NCBI RefSeq assembly: GCF_900167445.1
Contig: NZ_FUZT01000021.1
Coordinates: 1 to 59,538, forward strand
Direction: 5' to 3'
Length of the DNA stretch: 59,538 bases
Source of the DNA: Maledivibacter halophilus
GTDB lineage: Bacteria; Bacillota; Clostridia; Peptostreptococcales; Caminicellaceae
In this document: in pieces, positions 42,101-51,668 of the stretch
How positions within the stretch are numbered: position 1 is the stretch's first letter
Layout: every line of letters starts with the position of its first letter
Notes under the pieces: generated by a model
Database searches by the model: none
Seen by the model: the letters and a program-made list of their open reading frames with translations, nothing else
Told to the model about the DNA's origin: nothing
Translations under genes and position numbers: made by a program

Positions 42101-43399
42101 TCATATTTCAATTTTAATAATTCTCCTAGGACGACCAGTTGGGGACTGCCTTCCTTTACCTATAACCTTTGCGTAGCCTCCATCTAAAAATTGATTAATT
42201 ATTCTTCGTGCACTACGAAGGCTAATACTAAGATAATTTGAAATTTCTTCTGAATCCATAACATCTTTACCTGTTTGTTCAATAATAGACTTTATTTTAG
42301 CAACATAAGTAGGGCTAATATTAATTTCATTAGCTATATTCTGGATTCTATCCTCTGTTACAAACAGTTTGTATGATATATCAATTTCATCACAGCTTGA
42401 AATAGGTCCTGAAATTTCTCCATCTTCGTCTACTATAAAGCAGGAACTTGCCGTTTTTTTCATAGCATGGGATAGAGCAATTCTAGCATTTATTTCAGCT
42501 TTATAAACGGTGCTTCCATATCCTATACCTGAAGCGAATACAATATTCAATTCCTTTTCTAATTCTATTATTTTACTAAACTTTTTACCAATACTTTTTT
42601 TATTTAAAGCACCTCTTGTTGTAAATATTAAGTACTCATTATTTCCAAAGGGAAAAAAAGAGCCAAAGTTTTGTTGTGTATAATCAATCAATATAGCTTC
42701 AAAATGATTCTTAAGTTTTAAAAATTCATATTCAGAAGCATTTCTTATATTATCATCTTTTATTCTTACAATTTGAATAGCTGTCTGAGTACTTTTAATT
42801 CTTTCTACATCGGCTATGTAAATAGCTTTATTAATATACTCTCTTATAGAAGAATTAGTAGGATATAATCTAGCTACTGGTGTTCCAGCTTCTACTAGCC
42901 GTTTTTTCACCTTACAATTACTAGTAATTGCAACCGAAGTCTTTCCAGTCTTCCACAGATTATAATGAAAAGGAAATAATTCATCTACATTTTTCATTTC
43001 TGAATTTGATCTAACATAAAAATTCTCTTTTGGAATATTTAGAGTATCTAAAACCTCATAAACATCTTTTTCTTCTATAACATCAATGCTAACACTTGTG
43101 TAATCTAATTTTCTGTCTCTAATTTTCCAAAGAACATCATATATACTGCTGGCAATTCGAGGTACATATACAGCGGGCATTTTTATAGCATTATTATTTT
43201 GTGCATAAAGATAAGGAAAGCTTCCAGAAAACAATAGTACATCAACATTATTTTGATTGTTTTTAACAATATCTATGATTTCTTCTTTCTTAGAATATAC
43301 AAAATAATATGCTTCAGCTTGATTGGAAAATTCCTTCATAATCTTTTTTATTTTTTCAACAGTATCAAAAACACCAATAACCCCTATTCTTATTTTCAC
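42101..43399 (-). CDS. Transcriptional regulator with a nucleotide-cyclase-like middle domain and C-terminal HTH
   Basis: 432 residues. The first 190 residues look like a sensory or receiver-like domain (LLFSGSFPYLYAQN). Residues about 200-330 resemble a degenerate GGDEF/cyclase-type fold (ITSNC..., FGNNEYLIFTTRGAL, FASGIGYGSTVYKAEINARIALSHA) without a GGDEF motif. The C-terminus has two HTH-like units (INISPTYVAKIKSIIEQ and ISNYLSISLRSARRIINQFLDGGY). I recognise this build from clostridial peptide-utilisation loci but know no characterised member. It probably controls the neighbouring amidohydrolase/Dpp/M42 genes. Start GTG with TAGGAGGTGG upstream. Confidence 0.6.
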   Translation of the reverse strand: MKIRIGVIGVFDTVEKIKKIMKEFSNQAEAYYFVYSKKEEIIDIVKNNQNNVDVLLFSGSFPYLYAQNNNAIKMPAVYVPRIASSIYDVLWKIRDRKLDYTSVSIDVIEEKDVYEVLDTLNIPKENFYVRSNSEMKNVDELFPFHYNLWKTGKTSVAITSNCKVKKRLVEAGTPVARLYPTNSSIREYINKAIYIADVERIKSTQTAIQIVRIKDDNIRNASEYEFLKLKNHFEAILIDYTQQNFGSFFPFGNNEYLIFTTRGALNKKSIGKKFSKIIELEKELNIVFASGIGYGSTVYKAEINARIALSHAMKKTASSCFIVDEDGEISGPISSCDEIDISYKLFVTEDRIQNIANEINISPTYVAKIKSIIEQTGKDVMDSEEISNYLSISLRSARRIINQFLDGGYAKVIGKGRQSPTGRPRRIIKIEI

Positions 43400-43514
43400 T
43401 CAAACCACCTCCTATATGGTACTAATAAAATGGATCTATGCACTCTCTATTTTAATTCTATGAATACTTCTTGAATATTTTCTTTATTATACCATTTTAT
43501 TATACCATATAGAA

Positions 43515-43558
43515 AAACCCTATTAGTGGATTTTTAATTTTGTCCAATAATAGGGTTT
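43515..43558 (-). terminator. Terminator of hppA
   Basis: AAACCCTATTA-g-TGGA pairs with TCCA-a-TAATAGGGTTT, followed on the minus strand by TTTTTC, about 40 nt past the hppA stop codon. Confidence 0.8.
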
Positions 43559-43597
43559 AATTTGAATTTTAAAAATGAATTTTTTCTAAATTAAGTT

Positions 43598-45577
43598 TTA
43601 CAATAAACTTCCAATTGAATTGAATAATGGGGCAAATACCAATGCAACTATAGTCATTAATTTGATTAGTATATTGATAGATGGTCCAGAAGTATCCTTG
43701 AATGGGTCACCAACAGTATCTCCAACTACTGCTGCCTTATGGGCATCACTTCCCTTTCCACCATGACTTCCTTCTTCAATATATTTCTTTGCATTATCCC
43801 ATGCACCACCTGCATTTGCCATAAATATAGCCATAAGTACACCAGTTACTAAAGCACCAGCCAATAGTCCGCCTAATGCTTCTTTTCCTAATATTAATCC
43901 CATTGCTAAAGGTGCTAAAACTGCCATAATACCTGGTATCATCATTTCCTTCAATGCAGAAGCAGTACTTATATCAACACATTTAGCATATTCTGGCTTA
44001 CCTTTTCCTTCCATAATACCTGGAATTGTTTTAAATTGTCTTCTAACTTCTTCTATCATTTCATTAGCTGCCTTACCTACTGATTCCATAGTCATAGCAG
44101 AGAATAGAAATGGAAGCATTCCACCTACTAGAAGACCTACAACAACCTTTGGATCAAGAATATTTATTGAATTTATCATAGCCACCTCAGAATAGGATGC
44201 AAATAATGCAAGGGCTGTAAGGGCAGCAGAACCAATTGCAAAGCCTTTCCCCATAGCTGCTGTTGTATTTCCAACGGCATCAAGCTTATCAGTTATTTCT
44301 CTAACCTTATCAGGTAATTCACACATCTCAGCTATACCACCTGCATTATCAGCAACAGGTCCATAAGCATCTACTGCTATGGTAATACCACCTGTTGAAA
44401 GCATACCCACAGCTGCAAGGGCTATACCATAAAGTCCCATGAATTTGTATGCTATTAAAATACCTGCAGAAATAAATAGAATTGGTAATGCAGTGGATAC
44501 CATTCCTACAGCTAGTCCACTAATAATAGTTGTAGCAGGTCCTGTTTCCGATTGTTTAGCAATCTTTTTAACAGAATTAAAATCTCCAGATGTATATACC
44601 TCTGTAAGTTGACCAATTATTAATCCAACTAATAGGCCTGAAAAAATTGCCCAAAACGCATTTAAATTATCAAATAAATATCTACTTAAACCAAATGAAC
44701 TAATAACAACTATTATACTACTTACATATGTTCCTATTTTTAAAGCTTTATGGGGATCAGAATTTTCATCTCCCTTTACAAAAAAAGTTCCAATTATTGA
44801 TGCAATTATTCCAAATGCTGCTAAGACAAGTGGAAACACAGCTCCAGAAGTCCCCTCAGCAACTAATCCTAAAGTAATGGCTGATATTATGGATCCTACA
44901 TATGATTCAAATAAATCAGCTCCCATACCTGCAACATCACCAACATTATCACCAACATTATCGGCAATAACAGCTGGGTTTCTTGGATCATCTTCAGGTA
45001 TACCGGCTTCAACCTTACCAACCAAGTCAGCTCCTACATCTGCTGCCTTTGTATATATACCGCCACCAACACGGGCAAATAAGGCTATAGATGAAGCACC
45101 AAGTCCAAAACCAGTAATTATGCTGGGGTCTCCAATTAAAAGATATAGTCCACCAATTCCTAAAAGACCTAGACCAACAACTGACATTCCCATTACAGCT
45201 CCACCAGAAAAAGCTATCGAAAGGGCTTTATTCATTCCCCCTTCTTTAGCTGCATTTGCAGTTCTTACATTGGCCTTTGTAGCCACTCTCATTCCAAAAA
45301 AACCTGCTAGAGCAGAGAAAAGTGCTCCAATTAAAAAACATATAGCAGTTAACCAGCTGTTTAAGCCTATACCTATTACAACAAAAAGGACTGCTGCAAA
45401 AATGCCTAATGTTCTATATTCCCTCGTTAGAAAAGCCATTGCACCTTCTTGTATGTAAGAAGATATCTCTTTCATCCTATCTGTACCAACACTCACCTTG
45501 TCAATTTTTGAAGCTAATAAGAACGCGAATATTAGTGCGATCAACCCCACAATAGGTGCCAATACTGTAAAATCCAT
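43598..45577 (-). CDS. hppA: Membrane-bound K+-dependent pyrophosphatase (H+ or Na+ pump)
   Basis: 659 residues with about 16 membrane spans. The catalytic signature DDPRNPAVIADNVGDNVGDVAGMGADLFESY (about 195-225) binds Mg-pyrophosphate. GNTTAAMGKG has Ala where K+-independent enzymes have Lys, so the enzyme should need K+. The C-terminal KAAVVGDTVGDPFKDTSGPS is also conserved. It hydrolyses cytoplasmic pyrophosphate and pumps cations outward; K+-dependent clostridial enzymes often pump Na+, but I cannot decide the ion from the residues checked. GAGGAGG precedes the ATG. It lies 40 nt downstream of secG on the same strand. Confidence 0.96.
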   Translation of the reverse strand: MDFTVLAPIVGLIALIFAFLLASKIDKVSVGTDRMKEISSYIQEGAMAFLTREYRTLGIFAAVLFVVIGIGLNSWLTAICFLIGALFSALAGFFGMRVATKANVRTANAAKEGGMNKALSIAFSGGAVMGMSVVGLGLLGIGGLYLLIGDPSIITGFGLGASSIALFARVGGGIYTKAADVGADLVGKVEAGIPEDDPRNPAVIADNVGDNVGDVAGMGADLFESYVGSIISAITLGLVAEGTSGAVFPLVLAAFGIIASIIGTFFVKGDENSDPHKALKIGTYVSSIIVVISSFGLSRYLFDNLNAFWAIFSGLLVGLIIGQLTEVYTSGDFNSVKKIAKQSETGPATTIISGLAVGMVSTALPILFISAGILIAYKFMGLYGIALAAVGMLSTGGITIAVDAYGPVADNAGGIAEMCELPDKVREITDKLDAVGNTTAAMGKGFAIGSAALTALALFASYSEVAMINSINILDPKVVVGLLVGGMLPFLFSAMTMESVGKAANEMIEEVRRQFKTIPGIMEGKGKPEYAKCVDISTASALKEMMIPGIMAVLAPLAMGLILGKEALGGLLAGALVTGVLMAIFMANAGGAWDNAKKYIEEGSHGGKGSDAHKAAVVGDTVGDPFKDTSGPSINILIKLMTIVALVFAPLFNSIGSLL

Positions 45578-45617
45578 TAAACTGCCTCCTCACATTCCAT
45601 TATAAACTTATAATTAT

Positions 45618-45851
45618 TTATCCTTGTAAGTATACCAATATTAGAGAACAAATTATAAATGCTGCTGCTCCAATTTTTGTTACTTTTGCAAGAGTTTCAT
45701 CATACCCCCTTGCTTTTTGTTTTCCAAAAAGTTGCTCTGCACCACCAGATATTGAGCCTGATAGCCCCGCACTTTTACCGGATTGTAATAGTATACTTAT
45801 AATTAAAATTAAGCTAGCGATTACCTGAACAACCATAAATGCTATTCTCAT
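45618..45851 (-). CDS. secG: Protein translocase subunit SecG
   Basis: 77 residues: two membrane spans (about 4-22 and 57-75) joined by the conserved GKSAGLSGSISGGAEQLFGKQKARG loop. It assists SecYE in protein export. GGGAGGTGG precedes the ATG. In many Firmicutes secG links the glycolytic operon (…eno) to rnr-smpB-ssrA. Here eno is indeed just upstream, but hppA and the peptide locus lie between secG and rnr. Confidence 0.94.
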   Translation of the reverse strand: MRIAFMVVQVIASLILIISILLQSGKSAGLSGSISGGAEQLFGKQKARGYDETLAKVTKIGAAAFIICSLILVYLQG

Positions 45852-45982
45852 TTATTCCACCTCCCATACTCAAGCTTAACAAAATAATTTTAACACATGA
45901 AATTTTTAAAATCAACTAAATAATAACAAAGGATCTATGAAAACCTTTACCATTGTATAAATTTTCTTAAATGTATATTTTA

Positions 45983-46005
45983 AGAGGGTATATTTAATAC
46001 CCTCT
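45983..46005. terminator. Terminator after eno
   Basis: AGAGGGTAT/ATACCCTCT stem with a 5-nt loop, about 75 nt past the enolase stop codon. T-rich flanks are stronger on the plus strand (TTTTA), so termination of the glycolytic message may be incomplete. Confidence 0.6.
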
Positions 46006-46077
46006 TTTAAATATTATTACAATTATTTTCTAGTTTATACTTTAATTAACTTTTAATTATATTTTTTATCCTTTTAT

Positions 46078-47364
46078 TTAAATATTATAGAAAGCATTTA
46101 AGCCTGCAAACTTAGCAGAATTATCTAACATATCTTCTACCCTTAATAATTGATTATACTTAGCAACTCTGTCAGTTCTAGAAGGCGCCCCAGTTTTAAT
46201 TTGTCCTGCATTCACTGCCACAACTAAATCTGCAATAGTTGAATCTTCAGTTTCTCCAGATCTATGGGAAATTACAGCAGTATAACCTGCTCTTTTAGCC
46301 ATTTCTATAGCATCTAGAGTCTCTGTTAATGTTCCTATTTGATTTAATTTTATAAGTATAGAGTTTGAAGTATTGTTTTTTATACCCCTAGAAAGTCTTT
46401 CAGTATTAGTAACAAATAAATCATCACCTACTAATTGAATTTTTCCACCAAGCTTTTCAGTTAATACCTTCCAGCCTTCCCAATCTTCTTCATCAAGACC
46501 ATCTTCTATAGAAATTATTGGATATTTTTCTACTAATTCGTTGTAGAATTCTACCATTTCTTCAGAGGTTTTAACTAATCCTTCTCCAGTTAATTCATAC
46601 TTTCCTTCTTCTTTGTTGTAAATTTCGCTAGCAGCAACGTCTAAGGCTAACATAATATCTTCGCCTGGTTTATAGCCAGCAGTTTTGATTGCCGCAATAA
46701 TTACTTCAAGAGCTTCTTCATTAGATGTTAAATTAGGAGCAAATCCACCTTCATCACCAACTGATGTATTTAATCCTTTTTCCTTTAAGACCTTTTTTAA
46801 ACTATGAAATACTTCTGCACCCATTCGCAGTGCTTGAGCAAAGGACTTTGCTCCGACAGGCATAATCATAAATTCCTGAATATCAACATTGTTGTCGGCA
46901 TGTTCTCCACCATTTAAAATATTCATCATTGGTACTGGTAAAGTTTTGGCATTTACACCACCTATGTATTGATATAATGGTATTTCTAATGAATCTGCTG
47001 CTGCCTTAGCAACTGCTAAGGAAACTCCTAATATAGCATTGGCACCTAATTTCCCTTTGTTTTCTGTTCCATCTAACTCTATCATCAATTTATCAATAGC
47101 CACTTGATCGAAGGCATCCATACCAACGATTTCATTTGCAATTATTTCATTTACATTTCTTACTGCATCTAATACCCCTTTACCAAGAAACCTTTCTTCA
47201 TCGCCATCTCTAAGCTCCACAGCTTCAAATGCCCCTGTAGACGCTCCTGAAGGAACAGCTGCTCTACCCATGGCACCATCTTCTAAATACACTTCTACTT
47301 CTACTGTTGGATTTCCCCTTGAATCGAGGATCTCTCTGCTATAAACACCAATTATATTTGACAT
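46078..47364 (-). CDS. eno: Enolase
   Basis: 428 residues, full length. It converts 2-phosphoglycerate to phosphoenolpyruvate with Mg2+. Marks: GNPTVEVEV start, SGASTGAFEAVELRDGD catalytic loop, MMNILNGGEHADNNVDIQEFMI, EDGLDEEDW, the LIKLNQIGTLTET signature (catalytic Lys) and SHRSGETED. Last gene of the glycolytic group, 42 nt after tpiA. No phosphoglycerate mutase gene is present between tpiA and eno, where Firmicutes usually carry gpmI; the mutase must be encoded elsewhere. Confidence 0.98.
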   Translation of the reverse strand: MSNIIGVYSREILDSRGNPTVEVEVYLEDGAMGRAAVPSGASTGAFEAVELRDGDEERFLGKGVLDAVRNVNEIIANEIVGMDAFDQVAIDKLMIELDGTENKGKLGANAILGVSLAVAKAAADSLEIPLYQYIGGVNAKTLPVPMMNILNGGEHADNNVDIQEFMIMPVGAKSFAQALRMGAEVFHSLKKVLKEKGLNTSVGDEGGFAPNLTSNEEALEVIIAAIKTAGYKPGEDIMLALDVAASEIYNKEEGKYELTGEGLVKTSEEMVEFYNELVEKYPIISIEDGLDEEDWEGWKVLTEKLGGKIQLVGDDLFVTNTERLSRGIKNNTSNSILIKLNQIGTLTETLDAIEMAKRAGYTAVISHRSGETEDSTIADLVVAVNAGQIKTGAPSRTDRVAKYNQLLRVEDMLDNSAKFAGLNAFYNI

Positions 47365-47406
47365 ATTGATTACCTCCTAATATTAACCACTGTATTTTTA
47401 TCTATT

Positions 47407-48153
47407 TTAAAAATTAACAATTTGTGAAAAACTGTCTGCTTTTAAGCTTGCTCCACCAACTAAGGCTCCATCTATATCTTCTTGATTCATAAGCTCTTGT
47501 ACATTGCTTGGCTTTACGCTTCCACCATATTGAATTCTTATTTCCTCGGAAATATCCTCACCATAAAGGTCTTTAATTACTTCCCTAATATAGGCAATAG
47601 TTTCGTTTGCCATTTCTGGTGTGGCAGTTTCTCCTGTACCAATTGCCCAAATTGGTTCATATGCAACAACAATCTTTTTTGCTTCTTCATCTGTTATATT
47701 TTTAAAAGCTTCAGTTACTTGCTCTTTAAGTAAGCTATTTGTATTACCTGCTTTTCTCACTTCAAGGGTTTCTCCAATACAAACTATTGGATTAATACCA
47801 TGATCTATAGCAGATTTTATTTTTTTGTTAACAGTTTCATTAGTTTCTCCAAAATATTGTCTTCTTTCAGAATGTCCAATTATACAATAATCTATATCTA
47901 AGTCCTTAAGCATTATTGGAGAAACTTCTCCTGTAAAAGCCCCCTGCTTTTCCCAATGCATATTTTGTGCACCAATTTTTATATTTGTTCCTTTAGCAGC
48001 TTCTTTTAATATGTTTAAAAGTGTAGCAGGTGGACATATTACTACTTCCACATCTGTATCTTTAACCTCTTTTTCTAATTCTTTTATAAATTCCACGGCA
48101 CCATTTTTAGTCATATGCATTTTCCAATTACCTGCTATTATTGGTAATCTCAT
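47407..48153 (-). CDS. tpiA: Triosephosphate isomerase
   Basis: 248 residues. Catalytic Lys in GNWKMH, His in IIGHSERRQYF, Glu in VVAYEPIWAIGTG, and the phosphate loop YGGSVKPSN. It interconverts dihydroxyacetone phosphate and glyceraldehyde 3-phosphate. It lies 54 nt after pgk and 42 nt before eno, all in the CggR-headed cluster. Unremarkable length and motifs. Confidence 0.98.
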   Translation of the reverse strand: MRLPIIAGNWKMHMTKNGAVEFIKELEKEVKDTDVEVVICPPATLLNILKEAAKGTNIKIGAQNMHWEKQGAFTGEVSPIMLKDLDIDYCIIGHSERRQYFGETNETVNKKIKSAIDHGINPIVCIGETLEVRKAGNTNSLLKEQVTEAFKNITDEEAKKIVVAYEPIWAIGTGETATPEMANETIAYIREVIKDLYGEDISEEIRIQYGGSVKPSNVQELMNQEDIDGALVGGASLKADSFSQIVNF

Positions 48154-48207
48154 TATACCACCTCAATTTAATTTTATAGGTTAAATTATATCACAATATT
48201 TACTCTT

Positions 48208-49380
48208 TTATTTATTTAAACAGTCAATCCCTGGTAAAACTTTGCCTTCTAAATACTCTAAAGAAGCTCCACCGCCTGTTGAAATATGGGTAAACTTATT
48301 TCCATAGCCTAGCTCCATAGCAGCTGCTGCACTATCGCCTCCACCAATAATAGTAGTAGCCCCTTCAAGAGCAGCAATGGCCTCACAAACGCCAATCGTT
48401 CCCTTTGCAAAATTCTTCATTTCAAATACACCCATGGGGCCATTCCACACTACAGTCTTTGCGCCTTCCAGCTCTTTTGAAAATAGCTGGATAGTATCTA
48501 TACCAATGTCAAGGCCCATTTCATCATCTGATATTTCATCAATTGATACTGTTCTAAATTCTGTATCGTTTTTAAATTCCTTAGAAGCTACTGTATCAAC
48601 TGGTAATATAAGTTTATCTCCACATTTTTCTAATAAAGCTTTAGCTAATTCAATTTTATCCTCTTCCACAAGGGATTTTCCAATATTTTTACCTAATGCT
48701 TTTAGGAATGTAAACATCATTCCTCCACCAATTAATATCTTATCAGCCTTGTCAACTAGATTTTCTATAACGCCTATTTTATCCGAAACTTTGGCTCCGC
48801 CAAGTATTGCCACAAAAGGTCTTTGTGGATTATCAACAACTCCACCTATAAATTTAATTTCCTTTTCCAATAAAAATCCTGGAGCTGACTCAAGATGTTT
48901 GGCTATACCAACATTTGAGGCATGTTCTCTATGAGCTGTACCAAATGCGTCATTTATGTATATCTCTCCAAGAGATGCCCAATATGCACCAAGCTGAGGG
49001 TCGTTTTTAGTCTCGCCCTTTTCAAATCTTGTATTTTCAACCAATAAAATTTCTGATTCCTTTAATTTATTTATAGCCTTTTCAAGATCTTCTCCCCTTG
49101 TTTCAGGGATGAATTTAACCTCTTTTCCTAAAAGCTCTTCAAGTCTTTCGGCCACTGGCTTAAGAGTCTTTTCTAGTTTATCTTCCTCAGTCTTTATTCT
49201 CCCCAAGTGTGAAAAAAGTATAACTTTTCCCTTTTGCTCCAGAACATATCTAATTGTGGGAAGAGCCGCTACAATTCTATTATCATTGGTTATTTTCCCA
49301 TCTTTTACAGGTACATTAAAGTCAACACGAATCAGAACTTTCTTGCCTTTTAAATCTAAATCCTTTATTGTTTTAGCCAT
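48208..49380 (-). CDS. pgk: Phosphoglycerate kinase
   Basis: 390 residues. VLIRVDFNVPV start, SHLGRIKTEEDK, the N-lobe substrate Arg segments (NTRFEKGETKND), the hinge GGAKVSDKIGV and the nucleotide motif VVWNGPMGVFE, ending in STGGGASLEYLEGK. It makes ATP from 1,3-bisphosphoglycerate. AGGAGGG precedes the ATG. It is separated from gap by 193 nt containing a hairpin terminator and a family B repeat, so pgk-tpiA-eno may be expressed below gap. Confidence 0.98.
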   Translation of the reverse strand: MAKTIKDLDLKGKKVLIRVDFNVPVKDGKITNDNRIVAALPTIRYVLEQKGKVILFSHLGRIKTEEDKLEKTLKPVAERLEELLGKEVKFIPETRGEDLEKAINKLKESEILLVENTRFEKGETKNDPQLGAYWASLGEIYINDAFGTAHREHASNVGIAKHLESAPGFLLEKEIKFIGGVVDNPQRPFVAILGGAKVSDKIGVIENLVDKADKILIGGGMMFTFLKALGKNIGKSLVEEDKIELAKALLEKCGDKLILPVDTVASKEFKNDTEFRTVSIDEISDDEMGLDIGIDTIQLFSKELEGAKTVVWNGPMGVFEMKNFAKGTIGVCEAIAALEGATTIIGGGDSAAAAMELGYGNKFTHISTGGGASLEYLEGKVLPGIDCLNK

Positions 49381-49427
49381 ATGTAAACCCTCCTATATTT
49401 TAAAATGATAGGATCTTTAACTGTTAA

Positions 49428-49455
49428 AATAGCGGAACAATTTAGCTCCGCTATT
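49428..49455 (-). terminator. Attenuator/terminator between gap and pgk
   Basis: AATAGCGGA/TCCGCTATT stem with a 10-nt loop; only four T follow on the minus strand, so partial read-through into pgk is expected. Confidence 0.6.
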
Positions 49456-49467
49456 CTATTTTTACAA

Positions 49468-49560
49468 TTATAGAGAGCTTCTGATAAAACTTAATTTGTA
49501 CATATTAAAATACTCAGTGCTTTTAGATATGTATAAATTAAAATCTTTACTGAAATCTCT
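49468..49560. repeat. Hairpin repeat, family B copy 2
   Basis: AATTTGTACAT (49493-49503) pairs with ATGTATAAATT (49529-49539); the loop holds AAATACTCAGTGCTTTT (from 49508). Outer arms AGAGCTTCTG and CTGAAATCTCT also pair imperfectly. The loop and stem match the copy at 12922-13025. Confidence 0.6.
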
Positions 49561-49573
49561 ATTAGTATATAAA

Positions 49574-50581
49574 TTATTTATTCATTAAATCTACAAAGTA
49601 CTTAGCGGTTCTTACTAATTGTGCAGTGTAGGACATTTCATTGTCATACCAAGTAACAATTTTAACCATTTGTTTGCCATCTACCTCTAGTACCTTAGTG
49701 CATCCAGCATCAAATAATGATCCATATTCAATACCAATAATATCTGATGATACAATTGGGTCTTCTGTATATCCTAACGTTTCATTTGCAGCATCCTTCA
49801 TAGCAGCATTAATTTCTTCAGCTGTTACATTTTTATCTAATTCAACGGTTAGGTCAACTAAAGAGCCTGTCATAGTAGGAACTCTCATTGCTCCACCATC
49901 AAGTTTTCCATTTACTTCAGGAAGAACTTTACCAACTGCAACTGCAGCTCCTGTAGTTGTTGGTACAATATTTTGAGCAGCAGTTCTACCTCTTCTTAAA
50001 TCCTTATGAGGTCCATCTAATGTATTTTGATCATTGGTATATGCATGAATAGTTGTCATAAGACCTTTTATTAAACCAAATTTATCATTTAATACTTTTA
50101 CAACTGGTGCTAAACAGTTTGTTGTGCAAGAAGCCCCTGATAATACAGTTTCACTACCATCTAGTATATCATGATTAACATTATAAACAACTGTCTTTAA
50201 ATCTCCCTTTGCAGGTGCTGAAATAATAACCTTTTTCGCTCCTGCCTTAACATGCTTTTCTGCTAATTCCTTTGTTCTAAAGAAACCTGTACACTCAATT
50301 ACTACGTCTACATCATGGTCTTTCCAAGGAAGATTTTCTGGATCTTTTTCAGAATAAATTTTGATTTCCTTTCCATCTACTACTATGGCTCCTTCTCTAG
50401 CTTCTATTGAATTCACTTTGTATTTTCCCTGTGCTGTATCATACTTTAATAAATGAGCCAAAGTTCTTGAATCTGTTAAATCATTTAATGCAACAATCTC
50501 AAATTCTGAACTGTCAAACATTAGCCTAAATGCTAATCTCCCTATTCTTCCAAAACCATTAATTGCAACTTTTACTGCCAT
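49574..50581 (-). CDS. gap: Glyceraldehyde-3-phosphate dehydrogenase (NAD-type)
   Basis: 335 residues. NAD-binding GFGRIGRLAFR, catalytic Cys in SGASCTTNCLAP (about residue 152), His in TTIHAYTNDQ, and the phosphate sites RAAAQN-like (GRTAAQNIVPTTTGAA) and RVPTMTGSLVDL. Asp after the second strand (ALNDLTD) favours NAD+. It oxidises glyceraldehyde 3-phosphate to 1,3-bisphosphoglycerate. Its ATG shares one base with the cggR TAA stop, so translation is coupled. Confidence 0.98.
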   Translation of the reverse strand: MAVKVAINGFGRIGRLAFRLMFDSSEFEIVALNDLTDSRTLAHLLKYDTAQGKYKVNSIEAREGAIVVDGKEIKIYSEKDPENLPWKDHDVDVVIECTGFFRTKELAEKHVKAGAKKVIISAPAKGDLKTVVYNVNHDILDGSETVLSGASCTTNCLAPVVKVLNDKFGLIKGLMTTIHAYTNDQNTLDGPHKDLRRGRTAAQNIVPTTTGAAVAVGKVLPEVNGKLDGGAMRVPTMTGSLVDLTVELDKNVTAEEINAAMKDAANETLGYTEDPIVSSDIIGIEYGSLFDAGCTKVLEVDGKQMVKIVTWYDNEMSYTAQLVRTAKYFVDLMNK

Positions 50582-51648
50582 TATTCTTCCTCCTTATATT
50601 TTAAAATTATTTTTTTAGCTACACTTTCATCACAAATAAGAGTTAAATTTTTATTTAATTTTGAAATTGATGCTATTGCCTCTGCTTTCTCACTGCCACC
50701 AGCAACAGCAATCAAGTTTTCTATTTTTTTAAAAGTTTCTAGCTTTATTCCAATAGTGCTTATTTCATGAACAATTTCACCATTTTCATTGAAATAATAT
50801 CCAAATGCTTCTGAAACAGCACCTTTGCTAATTAAACTCTGAATTTCATCATTTTTTAGCCCTCTCCTTTTGGCCATTTTATCTGCTCTTCCTATTCCAA
50901 ATACTAGTATATCTATATGTTCAATTAATTCAATTATAGATTTTATGGATGGCTCTTTAAGTAAACTATCAATTGTACCCTTTGATAAAAAATCTGGAGT
51001 ATATAAGGTTTTATAATTACAACCCAATTTATTAGCTAAATTTTGAACTAAGGTATTTGCTTGATACTCTACTTCCTTTCCTAGTCCACCTCTTGCAGGT
51101 ATTATGGTAACATTTTTATACTTTTCTATATCCCTACTATTTTTATATTCCATAACTACTTGATAGATTGATGTTCCACCAGTTAAACCTATTATGCTGT
51201 CATTCTTAATGATACTATTTATGCATTTAGAGGCTGTTTTACCCATATCCTTATATACAAAAGGATCATCCCCAGATGAATTTGGAGATATTATTACCTT
51301 TTTAATGTTTAAAATTTCTTTAAGCTGTTCTTCTAATGCTTTTAATCCCTTTAAAGTATAAAATATATATTTCAATTTATCTAAGGTATTTTTCCCTCTA
51401 TCTGTAATATTCATACCTTCTTGAGAAATCTTTATTAATCCCTGATTTTTAAGGGCAGTAGATGCTGTTCTTATATTTCTTTCAGTTAAATCTAATTTAT
51501 CTGAAAGACTTCTTCTTCCAATTGGTCCAAGAAAATTTATTACCCTTAAAACACTATATCTCTTTTCTATGGTGTCTACAAAATCTGGAGCAATATTATT
51601 CAATACACTTATAAGCTCATCAATTTCTGATTTCTTTTTATTACTCAT
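50581..51648 (-). CDS. cggR: Central glycolytic genes regulator (SorC/CggR family)
   Basis: 355 residues. An N-terminal winged HTH (IGRRSLSDKLDLTERNIRTASTALKNQGLI, about 42-70) is followed by the SorC-type phosphosugar-binding domain (SPNSSGDDPF, GLTGGTSIYQVV, ITIIPARGGLG-like, GIGRADKM, AVAGGSEKAEAI). In Bacillus, CggR represses the gapA operon and is released by fructose 1,6-bisphosphate. Position directly before gap, with a one-base overlap, supports the same role. A consensus promoter and repeated GATAAACAA elements lie upstream. GGAG precedes the ATG. Confidence 0.93.
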   Translation of the reverse strand: MSNKKKSEIDELISVLNNIAPDFVDTIEKRYSVLRVINFLGPIGRRSLSDKLDLTERNIRTASTALKNQGLIKISQEGMNITDRGKNTLDKLKYIFYTLKGLKALEEQLKEILNIKKVIISPNSSGDDPFVYKDMGKTASKCINSIIKNDSIIGLTGGTSIYQVVMEYKNSRDIEKYKNVTIIPARGGLGKEVEYQANTLVQNLANKLGCNYKTLYTPDFLSKGTIDSLLKEPSIKSIIELIEHIDILVFGIGRADKMAKRRGLKNDEIQSLISKGAVSEAFGYYFNENGEIVHEISTIGIKLETFKKIENLIAVAGGSEKAEAIASISKLNKNLTLICDESVAKKIILKYKEEE

Positions 51649-51668
51649 ACCATTAACTCCATTCTAAA

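Noticed and set aside
44877..45458. Long plus-strand frame opposite hppA
   Set aside because: It is the shadow of a strongly conserved gene on the other strand; no ribosome site and a proline/serine-rich nonsense product.
48377..48934. Plus-strand frame opposite pgk
   Set aside because: Antisense shadow of pgk, without start signals.
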